Source: Kitasatospora sp. MAP12-44
Lineage (GTDB): Bacteria > Actinomycetota > Actinomycetes > Streptomycetales > Streptomycetaceae
Direction: 5' to 3'
Length of the DNA stretch: 64,000 nucleotides
NCBI RefSeq assembly: GCF_029892095.1
Contig: NZ_JARZAE010000004.1
Location: 5,084,001-5,148,000 of the forward strand
Shown here piece after piece: positions 41,551 to 52,845 of this stretch (its first letter is position 1; each line of letters starts with the position of its first letter). The position numbers were made by a program, and so were the translations under genes. The notes beneath the pieces were generated by a model. The model ran no database searches. It saw only the letters and a program-made list of their open reading frames with translations, and was not told the origin of the DNA.

Positions 41551-42840
41551 ATGAATCTTCACCTGGCATCATACCTGAGTGGGGAAACCGCTGCCGCCGT
41601 CACTGGAGGCAAGCGCGAGTTCCTGGAGATCGGCCGTGTTTCCGGTAAATACCCCATGGCCACTGCGCGGCGCGACGGGGTGGATTCGGAAATCAGTGTC
41701 TGGTGCAGCAACGACTATCTGGGAATGGGGCAGAACCCCCAGGTCATCGCGGCCATGCAAGCCGCGATCGATGCCCATGGCGTAGGCTCCGGAGGTTCCC
41801 GCAGCATCGGTGGAACCAACTACTACCACACCCTCCTCGAAAATGAGCTGGCGGATCTGCACGGCAAGGAAGCCGCTCTCCTTTTCACCTCGGGATACAC
41901 GGCCAACGAGGGCTCTCTCTCCGTGCTGGCGGCGCTGCCGAAGGACACCATCGTCTTTTCCGATGCGAAGAACCACGCCTCGATCATCGACGGTCTCCGG
42001 CACAGCGGCGCGAAGAAGCACATCTTCCGGCACAACGACGTCGCCCACCTGGAAGAACTGATCGCGGCCGCTCCCGCCGACTGCCCGAAGCTTATCGTCC
42101 TGGAATCGGTCTATTCCATGTCGGGCACCGTTGCGCCGCTCGCCGAGATTGCCGACATCGCGGACAAGTACGGTGCCACGACCTTCATCGACGAGGTCCA
42201 CGCGGTCGGCATGTACGGCCCGCAGGGCGCCGGCATCGCCGCCCAGGAAGGCATCCCCGATCGGTTCACGGTCGTGATGGGTACCTTGGCCAAGGGGTAC
42301 GGAACGGTCGGCGGCTACATTGCGGGACCGGCGGCCCTCGTGGACGCGGTGCGGACCATTTCGCGCTCGTTCGTCTTCACCACCTCGCTGCCGCCGGCGA
42401 TCGCGGCCGGTGCGCTGGCGTCGGTTCAGTACCTGCGGTCCTCCGATGTCGAGCGAAAGCATCTCTCGGAGAACGCGCGGCAGCTGCACAGCCTGCTGAT
42501 CGCGGCCGACATCCCGTTCGTTTCAACGGACTCCCACATCGTTGCCGCCTTCATCGGCGACGACGATCTGTGCAAGCGGGCGTCCCGGCTGCTGTTCGAG
42601 CGGCACGGGATCTACGTCCAGTCCATCAATGCCCCCAGCGTGCCCGCGGGCGAGGAGATCCTGCGGATCGCTCCGTCTGCCGTGCACGACGAGAAGGATG
42701 TCGAGAACTTCGCCCGCGCCCTTCAGGGAATCTGGAAGGAATTGAACATCCCGACCGCAAGTGCCCGGGACTGGGTCACGTACGGGCTCGGCGGTGGCGG
42801 CGTCCGCACCGCCGCGGAAGCCGTTCTGCTGTCGCGATGA
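41551..42840 (+). CDS. 5-aminolevulinate synthase, C5N-pathway type
   Basis: A 429-residue alpha-oxoamine synthase. [65 protein letters not shown] (PLP Asp and His) and the Schiff-base K248 in [14 protein letters not shown] identify an ALA synthase. AGAAGG precedes ATG 41551. Streptomycetes make heme from glutamate, so an ALAS in such a genome is a marker of secondary metabolism. Established work on C5N compounds shows the enzyme makes 5-aminolevulinate from glycine and succinyl-CoA and then cyclises its CoA ester to the C5N ring. The stop overlaps the next ATG (42837-42840). Confidence 0.9.
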   Translation: MNLHLASYLSGETAAAVTGGKREFLEIGRVSGKYPMATARRDGVDSEISVWCSNDYLGMGQNPQVIAAMQAAIDAHGVGSGGSRSIGGTNYYHTLLENELADLHGKEAALLFTSGYTANEGSLSVLAALPKDTIVFSDAKNHASIIDGLRHSGAKKHIFRHNDVAHLEELIAAAPADCPKLIVLESVYSMSGTVAPLAEIADIADKYGATTFIDEVHAVGMYGPQGAGIAAQEGIPDRFTVVMGTLAKGYGTVGGYIAGPAALVDAVRTISRSFVFTTSLPPAIAAGALASVQYLRSSDVERKHLSENARQLHSLLIAADIPFVSTDSHIVAAFIGDDDLCKRASRLLFERHGIYVQSINAPSVPAGEEILRIAPSAVHDEKDVENFARALQGIWKELNIPTASARDWVTYGLGGGGVRTAAEAVLLSR

Positions 42841-44378
42841 CCATGTCAGTTGCCGACGTGCTGGCCGACACGGCGGCGCGGCGACCCGACCATTCGGCCG
42901 TGATCTACGAGTCCGAGCATTTCACCTACGGGTGGCTGTGGGAACAGGCCCGTCGCTACGCCTCCGTGCTGCGAGCCAACGGGGTACGGCCAGGAGACCG
43001 GGTCGCCATGCTCCTGGTCGACACCCCGCAGTTTCCCGTTGTGTACTTCGGCGTGCTGGCAGCCGGCGCCGTCGCGATCCCGCTGAGTGTCATGTCGACC
43101 GCGTCGGAGATCGATCACGTACTGACCGATGCCGACGCCCGTTTTCTGGTGTGCGCTGCCTCATTGCTCGCCCGGGCGAGCGAGGCGGCGGAGCAGCTCG
43201 GCATTGTGCTCCTCACCGTCGGCCCGGGCCCCGCGGGCACGGTCGACCTGGAGAGCGCGGCACAGGACGCAGCGCCGATCGACGATTCCGTGGTGCGGGA
43301 GCCCGACGAGGTCGCGGTCGTGTTCTACACGTCCGGCACGACGGGTAAGCCGAAAGGGGTGATGCTCACCCACCGGAATATTCTGTACAACGTCGAGAGG
43401 ATGGTCGCCACTCCGTACATGTTCCGGAGTGACGACGTATTGCTCGGGTGTCTGCCGCTGTCGCACGGTTTCGGTCAGATCTGCGGCATGCTGACCGGAT
43501 TCCGCGCCGGCATATCCATGGTCATGATGTCGAGGTTCTCCGCGCGGGAGGCCCTCGCGCTGATGACGGAACACCGATGCACGGTGTTCATGGGCGTGCC
43601 GACCATGTATGTCGGGTTGCTCGGTGCGGTGGCCCAGGGAGAGCAGGTTCCTCGGCTCGACCGCGTGTACAGCGGCGGATCGGCGCTTCCGGGCAAGACC
43701 CTCGAGGACATCCGAAGTGTGTTCGGATGTCCGGTGTACGAGGGCTACGGGATGACCGAGACCTCCTGCAGCGTTGCCTATCACTATCCCGGTGTGACCT
43801 TTCGATCCGGAACAGTCGGTGTTCCGATCACCGGCGTCACTGTCGGTATAGCGCGACCGAATGCCGACGGGATCGACCTCCTGCCCGTCGGTGACGTGGG
43901 CGAGATCGTGGTGCGCGGTCCAAGTGTCATGGCTGGATATCTCGGTCGCCCGGATATCACCGCCGAGGTTCTGATCGACGGCTGGTTCCTCACCGGTGAT
44001 CTCGGCAGGCTGGATGGCGACGGCTACCTTTCGGTCGTGGGCCGTAAGAAGGACTTGATTCTGCGTGGCGGCTACAACGTCTATCCGCGCGAAATCGAGG
44101 AGATCATCGTCGGACATCCGGCCGTGGCGCAGGTGGCGGTTATCGGTGTTCCGCACCCTGTCCTCGGCGAGGAGGTCTGGGCGATTGTCGTACCGGCCCG
44201 GTCGGAGGACGTCACCTCTGGGCCGGCTGAAGAGATCATCGAATGGGGCAAGCAGCGCCTTGCCGCATATAAATACCCTCGTCGAGTCGAGTTCACCGAC
44301 GCTCTCCCGATGGGAACCAGCGGAAAAGTTCTCAAGCGGATGCTCGTCTCGACATACGAGCAGACCGTCGGCTCGTAG
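42837..44378 (+). CDS. Acyl-CoA ligase, candidate 5-aminolevulinyl-CoA ligase
   Basis: A 513-residue acyl-CoA synthetase with [16 protein letters not shown] (A3), GYGMTETSC (A5), GWFLTGDLG (A7), [19 protein letters not shown] (A8) and [10 protein letters not shown] with the A10 Lys. Start ATG 42837 overlaps the ALAS stop, so the two proteins are made together. In the C5N pathway the ligase converts 5-aminolevulinate to its CoA ester, which the ALAS cyclises; translational coupling supports this role. A 14-bp hairpin then separates it from the PKS gene. Confidence 0.8.
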   Translation: MTMSVADVLADTAARRPDHSAVIYESEHFTYGWLWEQARRYASVLRANGVRPGDRVAMLLVDTPQFPVVYFGVLAAGAVAIPLSVMSTASEIDHVLTDADARFLVCAASLLARASEAAEQLGIVLLTVGPGPAGTVDLESAAQDAAPIDDSVVREPDEVAVVFYTSGTTGKPKGVMLTHRNILYNVERMVATPYMFRSDDVLLGCLPLSHGFGQICGMLTGFRAGISMVMMSRFSAREALALMTEHRCTVFMGVPTMYVGLLGAVAQGEQVPRLDRVYSGGSALPGKTLEDIRSVFGCPVYEGYGMTETSCSVAYHYPGVTFRSGTVGVPITGVTVGIARPNADGIDLLPVGDVGEIVVRGPSVMAGYLGRPDITAEVLIDGWFLTGDLGRLDGDGYLSVVGRKKDLILRGGYNVYPREIEEIIVGHPAVAQVAVIGVPHPVLGEEVWAIVVPARSEDVTSGPAEEIIEWGKQRLAAYKYPRRVEFTDALPMGTSGKVLKRMLVSTYEQTVGS

Positions 44379-44425
44379 CTGCAGACGAAACGAGTCAACT
44401 GTCTGACGGAATCGTTCTTCACATC

Positions 44426-44462
44426 GGCGTAGCACCCGCGGCACGGCTGCGGGTGCTACGCC
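44426..44462 (+). terminator. Hairpin between the C5N cassette and the PKS
   Basis: Perfect 14-bp stem (44426-44439 with 44449-44462), loop GGCACGGCT, 28 bases before the PKS ATG. No T-run follows. It may be a terminator, an attenuator tuning PKS expression, or an mRNA-processing site. Confidence 0.6.
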
Positions 44463-44490
44463 TCCGCTCATAGTTAAAGGCGACCCGACC

Positions 44491-47400
44491 ATGGTTGAAT
44501 TCCAAGCTGACACGTCGACATCGGCCGAGGCAATCGCCATCGTCGGGATGTCCTGCCGACTGCCGCATGCGGAGAACCCCGCGCAACTGTGGCAGCTGCT
44601 GCGGGACGGCCGCAGTGCGATCGGCACGCCCCCGGCAGGCCGCCCCGAACTGCCCTCTCGGCCGGGGGGCTATCTCGAGGACGTCAGCGGCTTTGATGCA
44701 GGTTTCTTCGGCATCAGTCCGCGTGAGGCGTCGTCGATGGATCCGCAGCAGCGGCTCATGCTTGAGCTCGCCTGGGAAGCGCTGGAGGACGCCAGGATCC
44801 TCCCGTCCGATCTTGCCGACAGTCGGACCGGTGTCTTCGTCGGCGTCATCGCCGACGACTATGCCGCCCTGACGCATCAGCAGGGGTCCGAAGGCATCAC
44901 CCGCCACACCCTGACGGGTCTCAACCGCGGCGTCGTCGCCAACCGGATCTCCTACACCCTGGGCCTGCACGGACCGAGTGCGGCCGTGGACACCGGCCAG
45001 TCCTCCTCGCTGGTCGCTGTGCACCTGGCAGTCGAGAGCCTGCGCCGCGGCGAGTCCGCCATGGCCATCGCCGGCGGTGCCAACCTCAATCTGGTGCCGG
45101 ACAGCACCATCAGCGCGGAGCGGTTCGGCGCACTTTCACCAGACGGTCTCAGCTTCACTTTCGACGCGAGGGCGAACGGATATGTACGCGGTGAGGGCGG
45201 CGCGTTCGTGGTGCTCAAGCCGCTGCACGCCGCCGTAGCGGACGGTGACCCGGTCTACTGCGTGCTGCACGGCAGCGCGATGAACAACGACGGGACGACC
45301 GAGGGTCTCACCGTACCGAGTCCGGCCGGCCAGCAGGATGTCCTGCGACAGGCGTACGAGCGTGCCAAGGTGTCCGCGGAGCAGGTGCAGTACGTCGAAT
45401 TGCACGGCACGGGTACCAAGTTGGGCGACCCGATCGAGGCGTCGGCTCTGGGCGCGGTGCTCGGTGACGGCCGCGTGGACGGTGCCGAGTTGCGGGTCGG
45501 ATCGGTGAAGACCAACGTCGGACACCTTGAGGGTGCTGCCGGCATCGTCGGCTTGCTGAAAGCGGCGCTCTGCATCCGTCACCGCGAGCTCGTGCCGAGC
45601 CTGAACTTCGAAACCCCCAACCCAGCTATTGCGTTCGACGAGTTCAAGCTCGCCGTACAGCGAAGCGTCGAGCCATGGCCGCGGCCGGACGAGCCGCTCT
45701 ACGCAGGTGTCAGCTCGTTCGGTATGGGCGGTACGAACTGCCACGTCGTGCTGTCGGACTGGCGCACCGAGTCGGCGGCGGCGGAGGAGCTGTCGGTGTC
45801 GGGGCCGGTGCCGTGGGTGGTGTCGGGTAAGTCGGCTGAGGCTGTGGCCGGTCAGGCGGATCGGCTGGTGTCGTTCCTGGAGGAGCGGCCGGAGCTGGAC
45901 GTCGTGGCGGTGGGCCGTTCGCTTGCGGTGTCGCGTGCTCGTTTCGATCACCGCGCGGTGGCCGTGGGCGAGACCCGTGAGGAGCTGCTGGCGGGTGTTC
46001 GGGCGTTGGCTGCGGGTGTGCCCGCGGCTGGTGTGGTGTCGGGCCGTGCGGTCCCGGGTGGTTCGGTGGCGTTCCTGTTCTCCGGGCAGGGTAGTCAGCG
46101 TGTGGGTATGGGTCGTGAGTTGTATGGGGCGGAGCCGGTGTTTGCGGCTGCGTTCGATGAGGTTGTCGGGGCGTTGGATGTCCATTTGGAGCGTTCGCTC
46201 GCCGGGGTGATCGAGGGTGGGTCGGAGCTGCTTCAGCGGACGGTGTTCACTCAGCCGGCGTTGTTCGCGGTGGAGGTGGCGCTGTTCCGTCTGCTGTCGC
46301 ATTACGGGGTGGCTCCGGATTATCTGGTGGGTCATTCGGTGGGTGAGTTGGCGGCGGCGCATGTGGCGGGTGTGCTGTCGCTGGAGGATGCTGCGCGTCT
46401 GGTCTGTGCGCGGGCGCGTTTGATGGAGGGTGTTGCCGAGGGTGGGGCGATGGTTGCCCTGAACGCGGGTGAGGCGCGTGTTGCCGGGTGGCTCGAGGGT
46501 CGTTCGGGTGTGGGTGTGGCTGGGTTCAACAGCCCTGCCAGCACGGTGATTTCGGGTGACGAGTCGGCAGTGCTCGAGGTCCTGGAGCTGGCTCGCGGGG
46601 AGGGTGTGAAGGCGACGCGGCTGAAGGTGAGTCATGCTTTCCACTCCGCGCATCTGGACGGGATGCTGGCGGAGCTCACCGAGGTCGCCCGGACTCTGAC
46701 CTATTCGGCTCCCCGGATCCCGGTCGTTTCGAATGTCACCGGTGAGGTGGTCGAGGAGTTCACTGCCGAGTACTGGGCTGTGCAGGCCCGTTCGGCGGTC
46801 CGTTTCGCCGACGGTGTCGCCACGCTGGCCGGTCTTGGTGTGACGGCGTTCGTGGAGCTGGGTCCTGATGGGACGCTTGCGGGTCTGACGGGCGAGTGCC
46901 TGGCCGACACCGAGGGCATCGTGGTGGTTCCGGTGCTGCGCAAGGACCGTGGCGAGAAGCGTTCCCTGCTCGCCGCCTTGGGCGCTGTGCACGCACACGG
47001 TGTGGAGGTGGACTGGGAGGGGTTCCTGCCGGGTACCGGTGTGGTGGAGCTGCCGACCTACGCCTTCCAGCGTGAGCACTTCTGGCTGGATGGTTCGGTG
47101 ATCGGGCCGGTCCAGGTCCGGACCGCTGCGGCAAGGCGGAGCGGTCCGAAGCGGTCCGTGCCGCGAGGCGATGAGCTGGAGCTGGTGCGTGCGCACGTGG
47201 CAGCCGTGCTTGGCCATGGATCGGCGCGCGACGTGGACATTGACACGACCTTCAAGGACCTGGGCTTCGACTCCCTCTCGGCCGTCGAGCTTCGGAACGC
47301 GCTGAATACGGCCACCGGGCTGTCGCTGCCCGCCGGCCTCCTTTTCAACTACCCGACCCCGGTCGTACTCGCCGAATACCTCGGTGGTCAACTCCTCGGC

Positions 47401-50400
47401 CTGGACCAGGGCCAGGGCCAGGATGACGATGTGTACGCGGTTGCAGCCCTTGACGAGCCGATCGCGATCGTGGGCATGGCATGCCGGCTGCCGGGAGGGG
47501 TCGCCTCTCCGGAGGACCTGTGGCGTCTGGTCAGCAGCGAGGTCGACGCGGTCGACGGATTCCCGACCAATCGGGGCTGGGACCTTGATTCGCTCTTCGC
47601 CGCCGATCCGGACAGCCCCGGCAAGACCTACGCCACCAAGGGTGGATTCCTGCACGATGCGGACCGGTTCGATGCCGAGTTCTTCGGCATCAGTCCCCGC
47701 GAGGCGGCGGCGATGGAGCCCCAGCAGCGGCTGCTGCTGGAGACGGCCTGGGAGGCCTTCGAGCAGGCGGGCATCGACCCCGCCGCGCTGCGCGGCACCC
47801 GCACCGGTGTGTATGTGGGCGCGACGGCACAGGAGTACGGGCCGCGGCTGCACGAGTCGTCCGGCGGCTACGACGGCTACCTGCTGACGGGCAACAGCGC
47901 CAGTGTGGCCTCGGGCCGGCTGGCCTACACCTTCGGTCTTGAGGGCCCGGCGGTGACGGTTGACACCGCCTGCTCGTCCTCGCTCGTCGCGCTCCACCTT
48001 GCCGCGCAGTCGCTGCGCCAGGGCGAGTCCTCCGTGGCCATCGCCGGTGGTGTGTCCGTCATGGCCACGCCCGGCATGTTCGTGGAGTTCTCCCGGCAGC
48101 GCGGGCTGTCGCCGGACGGGCGTTGCAAGGCGTTCTCCTCGTCGGCGGACGGTACGGGCTGGGCCGAGGGTGTGGGTCTGCTGGTGCTGGAGCGGCTGTC
48201 GGACGCGGAGCGCAACGGGCACCAGGTGCTCGCGGTGATCCGTGGTTCCGCCGTGAACCAGGATGGTGCGAGCAACGGTCTGACGGCCCCGAACGGGCCT
48301 TCGCAGGAGCGGGTCATCCGCGCCGCGCTGGCCAACGCCCGCCTGTCGGCGTCCGAGGTGGACGCGGTGGAGGCGCACGGCACGGGCACCAAGCTCGGCG
48401 ACCCGATCGAGGCGCAGGCGCTGCTGGCCACCTACGGCCAGGCCCGCGAAGAGCCGCTTCGACTCGGCTCGCTGAAGTCGAACATCGGCCACACGCAGGC
48501 CGCGGCGGGTGTCGCGGGCGTGATCAAGATGGTCATGGCCATGCGTCACGGGGTTCTCCCGGCGACGCTGCACGTGGACGAGCCGACCTCGCACGTCGAC
48601 TGGTCGGCCGGCGCGGTGCAGCTGCTGACGCAGGCCCAGGAGTGGCCGGAGCTCGACCGTCCGCGCCGGGCGGCCATCTCGTCCTTCGGCATCAGCGGTA
48701 CCAACGCCCACCTCATCGTCGAGCAGGCCATGGAGATCGAAGCTCCGGTGGAGGAGCTGTCGGTGCCGGGTCCGGTGCCGTGGGTGGTGTCGGGCAAGTC
48801 CGGGGCCGCTCTGTCGGAGCAGGCGGATCGGCTGGTGTCGTTCCTGGAGGAGCGGCCGGAGCTGGACGCCGTGGCTGTGGGCCGTTCGCTGGCCGTATCG
48901 CGCGCTCGCTTCGACCACCGCGCGGTGGTCGTGGGCGAGACCCGCGAGGAACTCCTGGACGCTCTGCGGACGCTGGCCCCGGGCAAGGCCGTCCCGGCGG
49001 GTTCGGTGGCGTTCCTGTTCTCCGGGCAGGGTAGTCAGCGTGTGGGGATGGGACGTGAGTTGTATGGGGCGGAGCCGGTGTTTGCGGCTGCGTTCGATGA
49101 GGTTGTCGGGGCGTTGGATGTCCATTTGGAGCGTTCGCTCGCCGGGGTGATCGAGGGTGAGTCGGAGCTGCTTCAGCGGACGGTGTTCACTCAGCCGGCG
49201 TTGTTCGCGGTCGAGGTGGCGCTGTTCCGTCTGCTGTCGCATTACGGGGTGGCTCCGGATTATCTGGTGGGTCATTCGGTGGGTGAGTTGGCGGCGGCCC
49301 ATGTGGCGGGTGTGCTGTCGCTGGAGGATGCTGCGCGTCTGGTCTGTGCGCGGGCGCGTTTGATGGAGGGTGTTGCCCAGGGTGGGGCGATGGTTGCCCT
49401 GAACGCGGGTGAGGCGCGTGTTGCCGGGTGGCTCGAGGGTCGTTCCGGTGTGGGCGTGGCTGGGTTCAACAGCCCTGCCAGCACGGTGGTTTCGGGTGAC
49501 GAGTCGGCAGTGCTCGAGGTCCTGGAGCTGGCTCGCGGGGAGGGTGTGAAGGCGACGCGGCTGAAGGTGAGCCATGCTTTCCACTCCGCGCATCTGGACG
49601 GAATGCTGGCGGAGCTCACCGAGGTCGCCCGGACTCTGACCTATTCGGCTCCCCGGATCCCGGTCGTTTCGAATGTCACCGGTGAGGTGGTCGAGGAGTT
49701 CACTGCCGAGTACTGGGCTGTGCAGGCCCGTTCGGCGGTCCGTTTCGCCGACGGTGTCGCCACGCTGGCCGGTCTTGGTGTGACGGCGTTCGTGGAGCTG
49801 GGTCCTGATGGGACGCTTGCGGGTCTGACGGGCGAGTGCCTGGCCGACACCGAGGGCATCGTCGTGGTTCCGGTGCTGCGCAAGGACCGCGGCGAGAAGC
49901 GTTCCCTGCTCGCCGCCTTGGGCGCTGTGCACGCACACGGTGTGGAGGTGGACTGGGAGCGGTTCCTGCCGGGTACCGGTGTGGTGGAGCTGCCGACGTA
50001 CGCCTTCCAGCGTGAGCGTTTCTGGCTGGATGCGCCGCGTTCCGGTGATGCGGCGGGTCTGGGTCTGACGGCTGTGGATCACCCGTTGCTGGCTGCGGTG
50101 ATCACGGAGCCTGATGGTGATGCGGTGCAGTTCTCGGCTTCGGTGTCGTTGTCCTCGCATCCGTGGCTGGCTGATCACGCGATCGGTGGGACGGTCCTGG
50201 TTCCGGGGACGGTGTTCCTGGAGCTCGCGGGCACCGCGGCCGAGCAGCTGGGTTACCCCACCGTCGAGGAACTCACCCTCCAGGCACCCCTGATCCTCTC
50301 GGAGCGGACGGGCGCTCAGCTGCGGCTGACCGTCGACCGGTCCGACCCGCGCGGTGATCGTCAGTTCACCGTGTACTCGCGGACCGGCGAAGAGCAGTGG

Positions 50401-52845
50401 ACCGCCCACGCGGCCGGCCTGCTCACGTCCTCCGTCCCCTCTCCGGGCGTTTCCCTGGACCAGTGGCCCCCGGCCGATGGCACCCCCATCCCGCTGGACG
50501 GCGTCTACGACCGCCTCGACGACTTGGGCTACGGCTACGGGCCGGCCTTCCAGGGCCTGCGCGCCGCCTGGCGCGCCGGCGACGACCTCTTCGCCGAGGT
50601 CGCCCTGCCCGAGCAGCTCCACACCGAAGCCGCGCGCTTCGGCCTGCACCCCGCCGCCCTCGACGCGGTGCTGCACCCGCTCGTGCTGGAGGCCGCGGCC
50701 TCGGCGCAGGACGACAGCACGATCCGTCTGCCGTTCTCGTTCTCGGGCTTCGTGCTGCACGCGGTCGGTGCCACGGTGCTGCGCGTCCGCTGGACCCGTA
50801 CCGGCCAGGACACGGCCCGTCTCGTTCTCGCCGACGGCGCCGGCGCTCCGGTGGCGGCGATCGAGTCGGTCGCCCTGCGGCCGATCGCCCGCGATCAACT
50901 CGCCGTTGCCGCACCGGCCGTGGAGTCCCTGTACCGGGTGGCCTGGGAGGCCGTCCCGGCGGCCGAGCCGGTCGCCGACCAGCAGTGGGTCCGGCTGGGC
51001 GAGACGCCCTACGCCGACCTCGCCGCGCTCGGCGCCGCGCTCGGCGCTGCGGTCGACGCCGGAGCTGCCGTACCGGAGTTCGTGGTGATCGGCGAGCAGG
51101 AGCTCGTCGTGGGCAGCACCGGTGAGGTACTCGACCAGACCCACGCCACGGCGGCGCGCTCGCTGGAGGCGGTGCAGGAATGGCTGGCCGCCCCGCAGTT
51201 CGCGGAGAGCCGCCTTGTCCTCGTCGTGCCGGACGGCGCGCTGCACACGGCCCCGCTCGTGGGCCTGATCCGTACCGCGCAGACCGAGCAGCCCGGCCGA
51301 CTGGTCCTCGCCCACGTGGATGAGGGCGGTCTGGAGCTGCTGCCTGCCGTGCTGGCTTCGGGTGAGCCTGAGGTGGCGGTGCGCGGTGGCGGGTTGTTCG
51401 TGCCGCGTCTGGCGCGTGCCGCGGGTGTCGTGGCGGGTGCGGTGGAGGGTCTGGATCCGGAGGGTACGGTCCTGGTGACCGGTGCTCTGGGGACGTTGGG
51501 CCGGCTGGTGGCGCGTCGGTTGGTGACGCATCACGGTGCGCGGCACCTGCTGTTGGTGTCGCGTCGTGGTGGTGGGACTCCGGGGGCTGCCGAGTTCGTG
51601 GCGGAGCTGGCGGAGTTGGGTGCGCGGGCTCGGGTGGCGGCGTGTGACGTGTCGGACTTCGACGCGCTGGCGGGTCTGTCTGCTGGCCGAGGTCGCGGTC
51701 GAGCGTCCGCTGACTGCCGTGGTGCATACGGCCGGTGTCCTGGACGATGTGACGGTCGCCTCGCTGTCGGCCGGTCAGCTGGAGCGGGTGATGCGTCCGA
51801 AGGTGGACGCGGCCTGGAACCTGCACCGCCTCACCGCGTCCCTCGGCCTTGCCTCGTTCGTCATGTTCTCGTCCATCGCGGGTCTCATGGGCAACGCCGG
51901 CCAGGCCAACTACGCGGCCGCGAACACCTTCCTCGACGCTCTCGCGCAGCACCGCCGCGCCCAGGACCTGCCCGCCACCTCCCTCGCGTGGAGCCTGTGG
52001 GACAGCGCCGACGGCATGGCCGGAACCCTCGCCGACGCCGACGTCGCGCGGTGGAAGCGGAGCGGAATCGTCCCGCTGACCCCGGAACTGGGTCTGGAGC
52101 TGTTCGATGCGGCGCTCGCCTCGGCGGAGCCGCTGCTGGTCCCCGCCGAACTCGACCTGGGCGCCCTGCGCGCCCGGGCCGAGGAGAACGCGCTCCCCGA
52201 GCTGTTCACCGGCCTGGTCCGCGTCCGCCGCCGGCAGGCGGCCGGCGCCGCCCGCGGCGCCGACTCGTCGTGGGTCCAGCGGCTGAGAGCGCTGGCCGCG
52301 CAGGAGCGGGCAAAGGCCGTACTCCAGACCGTGAAGGAGACCGTGGGGCTGGTTCTCGGGCGCGGGGCCAACGCCGACATCGACCCCGCCAAGGCATTCC
52401 TGACCACCGGCTTCGACTCCCTCACGGGTGTCGAACTGCGCAACCGGCTCAACTCGGTGACCGGTCTGCGACTGCCCACCACCCTCGTGTTCGACCACCC
52501 GTCGCCCCAGGCGGTGGCGGACTTCCTGCTGGACCGGCTCGACGCGACCGGAACGGCTGTCGTCCCGTCGGTGGCCGCCCACGCCCCGGGACTGGACGAG
52601 CCGATCGCCGTGGTCGGTATGGCGTGCCGCTACCCGGGCGGGGTCTCCTCACCGGAGGACCTGTGGCGGCTCGTGGCGCAGGGCCGGGACGCGATCGACG
52701 AGTTCCCGTCCGACCGCGGCTGGGACGTGGAAGGCCTCTACGACCCGGACCCCGAGAAGATCGGCAAGTCGTACACGCGCAAGGGCGGATTCCTCTACCA
52801 GGCAGCGGAGTTCGATGCCGAGTTCTTCGGTCTGAGTCCGCGTGA
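44491..52845 (+). CDS. Modular type I PKS, N-terminal part: KSQ loading module and module 1 (frame broken in KR)
   Basis: ATG 44491 follows AAAGG. Loading module: KSQ with Gln170 in [13 protein letters not shown] replacing Cys, AT (S616; HAFH 715-718, malonyl type) and ACP (S928). The KSQ should decarboxylate malonyl-ACP to an acetyl starter. Module 1: KS (C1161), malonyl-type AT (S1596, HAFH 1695-1698), DH with H1896 in [10 protein letters not shown] and D2058, and KR with TGALGTLG. In the KR, a tandem TCTG TCTG (51675-51682) shifts the frame. Residues after about 2397 are nonsense running to a stop at 52845, while the true KR sequence continues in the frame of the next entry. Removing one TCTG restores GLLAEV and joins the two into one protein of about 6,174 residues. 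No ER is present. Confidence 0.85.
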   Translation: MVEFQADTSTSAEAIAIVGMSCRLPHAENPAQLWQLLRDGRSAIGTPPAGRPELPSRPGGYLEDVSGFDAGFFGISPREASSMDPQQRLMLELAWEALEDARILPSDLADSRTGVFVGVIADDYAALTHQQGSEGITRHTLTGLNRGVVANRISYTLGLHGPSAAVDTGQSSSLVAVHLAVESLRRGESAMAIAGGANLNLVPDSTISAERFGALSPDGLSFTFDARANGYVRGEGGAFVVLKPLHAAVADGDPVYCVLHGSAMNNDGTTEGLTVPSPAGQQDVLRQAYERAKVSAEQVQYVELHGTGTKLGDPIEASALGAVLGDGRVDGAELRVGSVKTNVGHLEGAAGIVGLLKAALCIRHRELVPSLNFETPNPAIAFDEFKLAVQRSVEPWPRPDEPLYAGVSSFGMGGTNCHVVLSDWRTESAAAEELSVSGPVPWVVSGKSAEAVAGQADRLVSFLEERPELDVVAVGRSLAVSRARFDHRAVAVGETREELLAGVRALAAGVPAAGVVSGRAVPGGSVAFLFSGQGSQRVGMGRELYGAEPVFAAAFDEVVGALDVHLERSLAGVIEGGSELLQRTVFTQPALFAVEVALFRLLSHYGVAPDYLVGHSVGELAAAHVAGVLSLEDAARLVCARARLMEGVAEGGAMVALNAGEARVAGWLEGRSGVGVAGFNSPASTVISGDESAVLEVLELARGEGVKATRLKVSHAFHSAHLDGMLAELTEVARTLTYSAPRIPVVSNVTGEVVEEFTAEYWAVQARSAVRFADGVATLAGLGVTAFVELGPDGTLAGLTGECLADTEGIVVVPVLRKDRGEKRSLLAALGAVHAHGVEVDWEGFLPGTGVVELPTYAFQREHFWLDGSVIGPVQVRTAAARRSGPKRSVPRGDELELVRAHVAAVLGHGSARDVDIDTTFKDLGFDSLSAVELRNALNTATGLSLPAGLLFNYPTPVVLAEYLGGQLLGLDQGQGQDDDVYAVAALDEPIAIVGMACRLPGGVASPEDLWRLVSSEVDAVDGFPTNRGWDLDSLFAADPDSPGKTYATKGGFLHDADRFDAEFFGISPREAAAMEPQQRLLLETAWEAFEQAGIDPAALRGTRTGVYVGATAQEYGPRLHESSGGYDGYLLTGNSASVASGRLAYTFGLEGPAVTVDTACSSSLVALHLAAQSLRQGESSVAIAGGVSVMATPGMFVEFSRQRGLSPDGRCKAFSSSADGTGWAEGVGLLVLERLSDAERNGHQVLAVIRGSAVNQDGASNGLTAPNGPSQERVIRAALANARLSASEVDAVEAHGTGTKLGDPIEAQALLATYGQAREEPLRLGSLKSNIGHTQAAAGVAGVIKMVMAMRHGVLPATLHVDEPTSHVDWSAGAVQLLTQAQEWPELDRPRRAAISSFGISGTNAHLIVEQAMEIEAPVEELSVPGPVPWVVSGKSGAALSEQADRLVSFLEERPELDAVAVGRSLAVSRARFDHRAVVVGETREELLDALRTLAPGKAVPAGSVAFLFSGQGSQRVGMGRELYGAEPVFAAAFDEVVGALDVHLERSLAGVIEGESELLQRTVFTQPALFAVEVALFRLLSHYGVAPDYLVGHSVGELAAAHVAGVLSLEDAARLVCARARLMEGVAQGGAMVALNAGEARVAGWLEGRSGVGVAGFNSPASTVVSGDESAVLEVLELARGEGVKATRLKVSHAFHSAHLDGMLAELTEVARTLTYSAPRIPVVSNVTGEVVEEFTAEYWAVQARSAVRFADGVATLAGLGVTAFVELGPDGTLAGLTGECLADTEGIVVVPVLRKDRGEKRSLLAALGAVHAHGVEVDWERFLPGTGVVELPTYAFQRERFWLDAPRSGDAAGLGLTAVDHPLLAAVITEPDGDAVQFSASVSLSSHPWLADHAIGGTVLVPGTVFLELAGTAAEQLGYPTVEELTLQAPLILSERTGAQLRLTVDRSDPRGDRQFTVYSRTGEEQWTAHAAGLLTSSVPSPGVSLDQWPPADGTPIPLDGVYDRLDDLGYGYGPAFQGLRAAWRAGDDLFAEVALPEQLHTEAARFGLHPAALDAVLHPLVLEAAASAQDDSTIRLPFSFSGFVLHAVGATVLRVRWTRTGQDTARLVLADGAGAPVAAIESVALRPIARDQLAVAAPAVESLYRVAWEAVPAAEPVADQQWVRLGETPYADLAALGAALGAAVDAGAAVPEFVVIGEQELVVGSTGEVLDQTHATAARSLEAVQEWLAAPQFAESRLVLVVPDGALHTAPLVGLIRTAQTEQPGRLVLAHVDEGGLELLPAVLASGEPEVAVRGGGLFVPRLARAAGVVAGAVEGLDPEGTVLVTGALGTLGRLVARRLVTHHGARHLLLVSRRGGGTPGAAEFVAELAELGARARVAACDVSDFDALAGLSAGRGRGRASADCRGAYGRCPGRCDGRLAVGRSAGAGDASEGGRGLEPAPPHRVPRPCLVRHVLVHRGSHGQRRPGQLRGREHLPRRSRAAPPRPGPARHLPRVEPVGQRRRHGRNPRRRRRRAVEAERNRPADPGTGSGAVRCGARLGGAAAGPRRTRPGRPARPGRGERAPRAVHRPGPRPPPAGGRRRPRRRLVVGPAAESAGRAGAGKGRTPDREGDRGAGSRARGQRRHRPRQGIPDHRLRLPHGCRTAQPAQLGDRSATAHHPRVRPPVAPGGGGLPAGPARRDRNGCRPVGGRPRPGTGRADRRGRYGVPLPGRGLLTGGPVAARGAGPGRDRRVPVRPRLGRGRPLRPGPREDRQVVHAQGRIPLPGSGVRCRVLRSESA
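46057..47092 (+). repeat. Near-identical AT segment, copy 1 (loading module)
   Basis: This stretch of about 1.04 kb, coding for the loading-module AT, recurs at 48997-50032 at an exact offset of 2,940 bases with only scattered substitutions. Third codon positions are less GC-rich than in the surrounding PKS. Confidence 0.85.
48997..50032 (+). repeat. Near-identical AT segment, copy 2 (module 1)
   Basis: Second copy of the AT segment at 46057-47092. Long runs are identical base for base, including silent positions, which indicates recent duplication or gene conversion. Confidence 0.85.

Noticed and set aside
41551-42840. ALAS as a heme-biosynthesis enzyme
   Set aside because: Streptomycetes make heme from glutamyl-tRNA, and the gene is coupled to an acyl-CoA ligase next to a polyene PKS.
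44491-45780. First KS of the modular PKS as a normal condensing domain
   Set aside because: The active-site Cys codon is CAG (44998-45000, Gln170), the KSQ signature of a decarboxylating loading domain.
45136-51546. A 2,136-residue antisense open frame across the PKS
   Set aside because: Long stop-free antisense frames are expected in GC-rich PKS DNA. The sense strand has complete catalytic motifs, while the antisense product is Arg/His/Gln-rich without domains.
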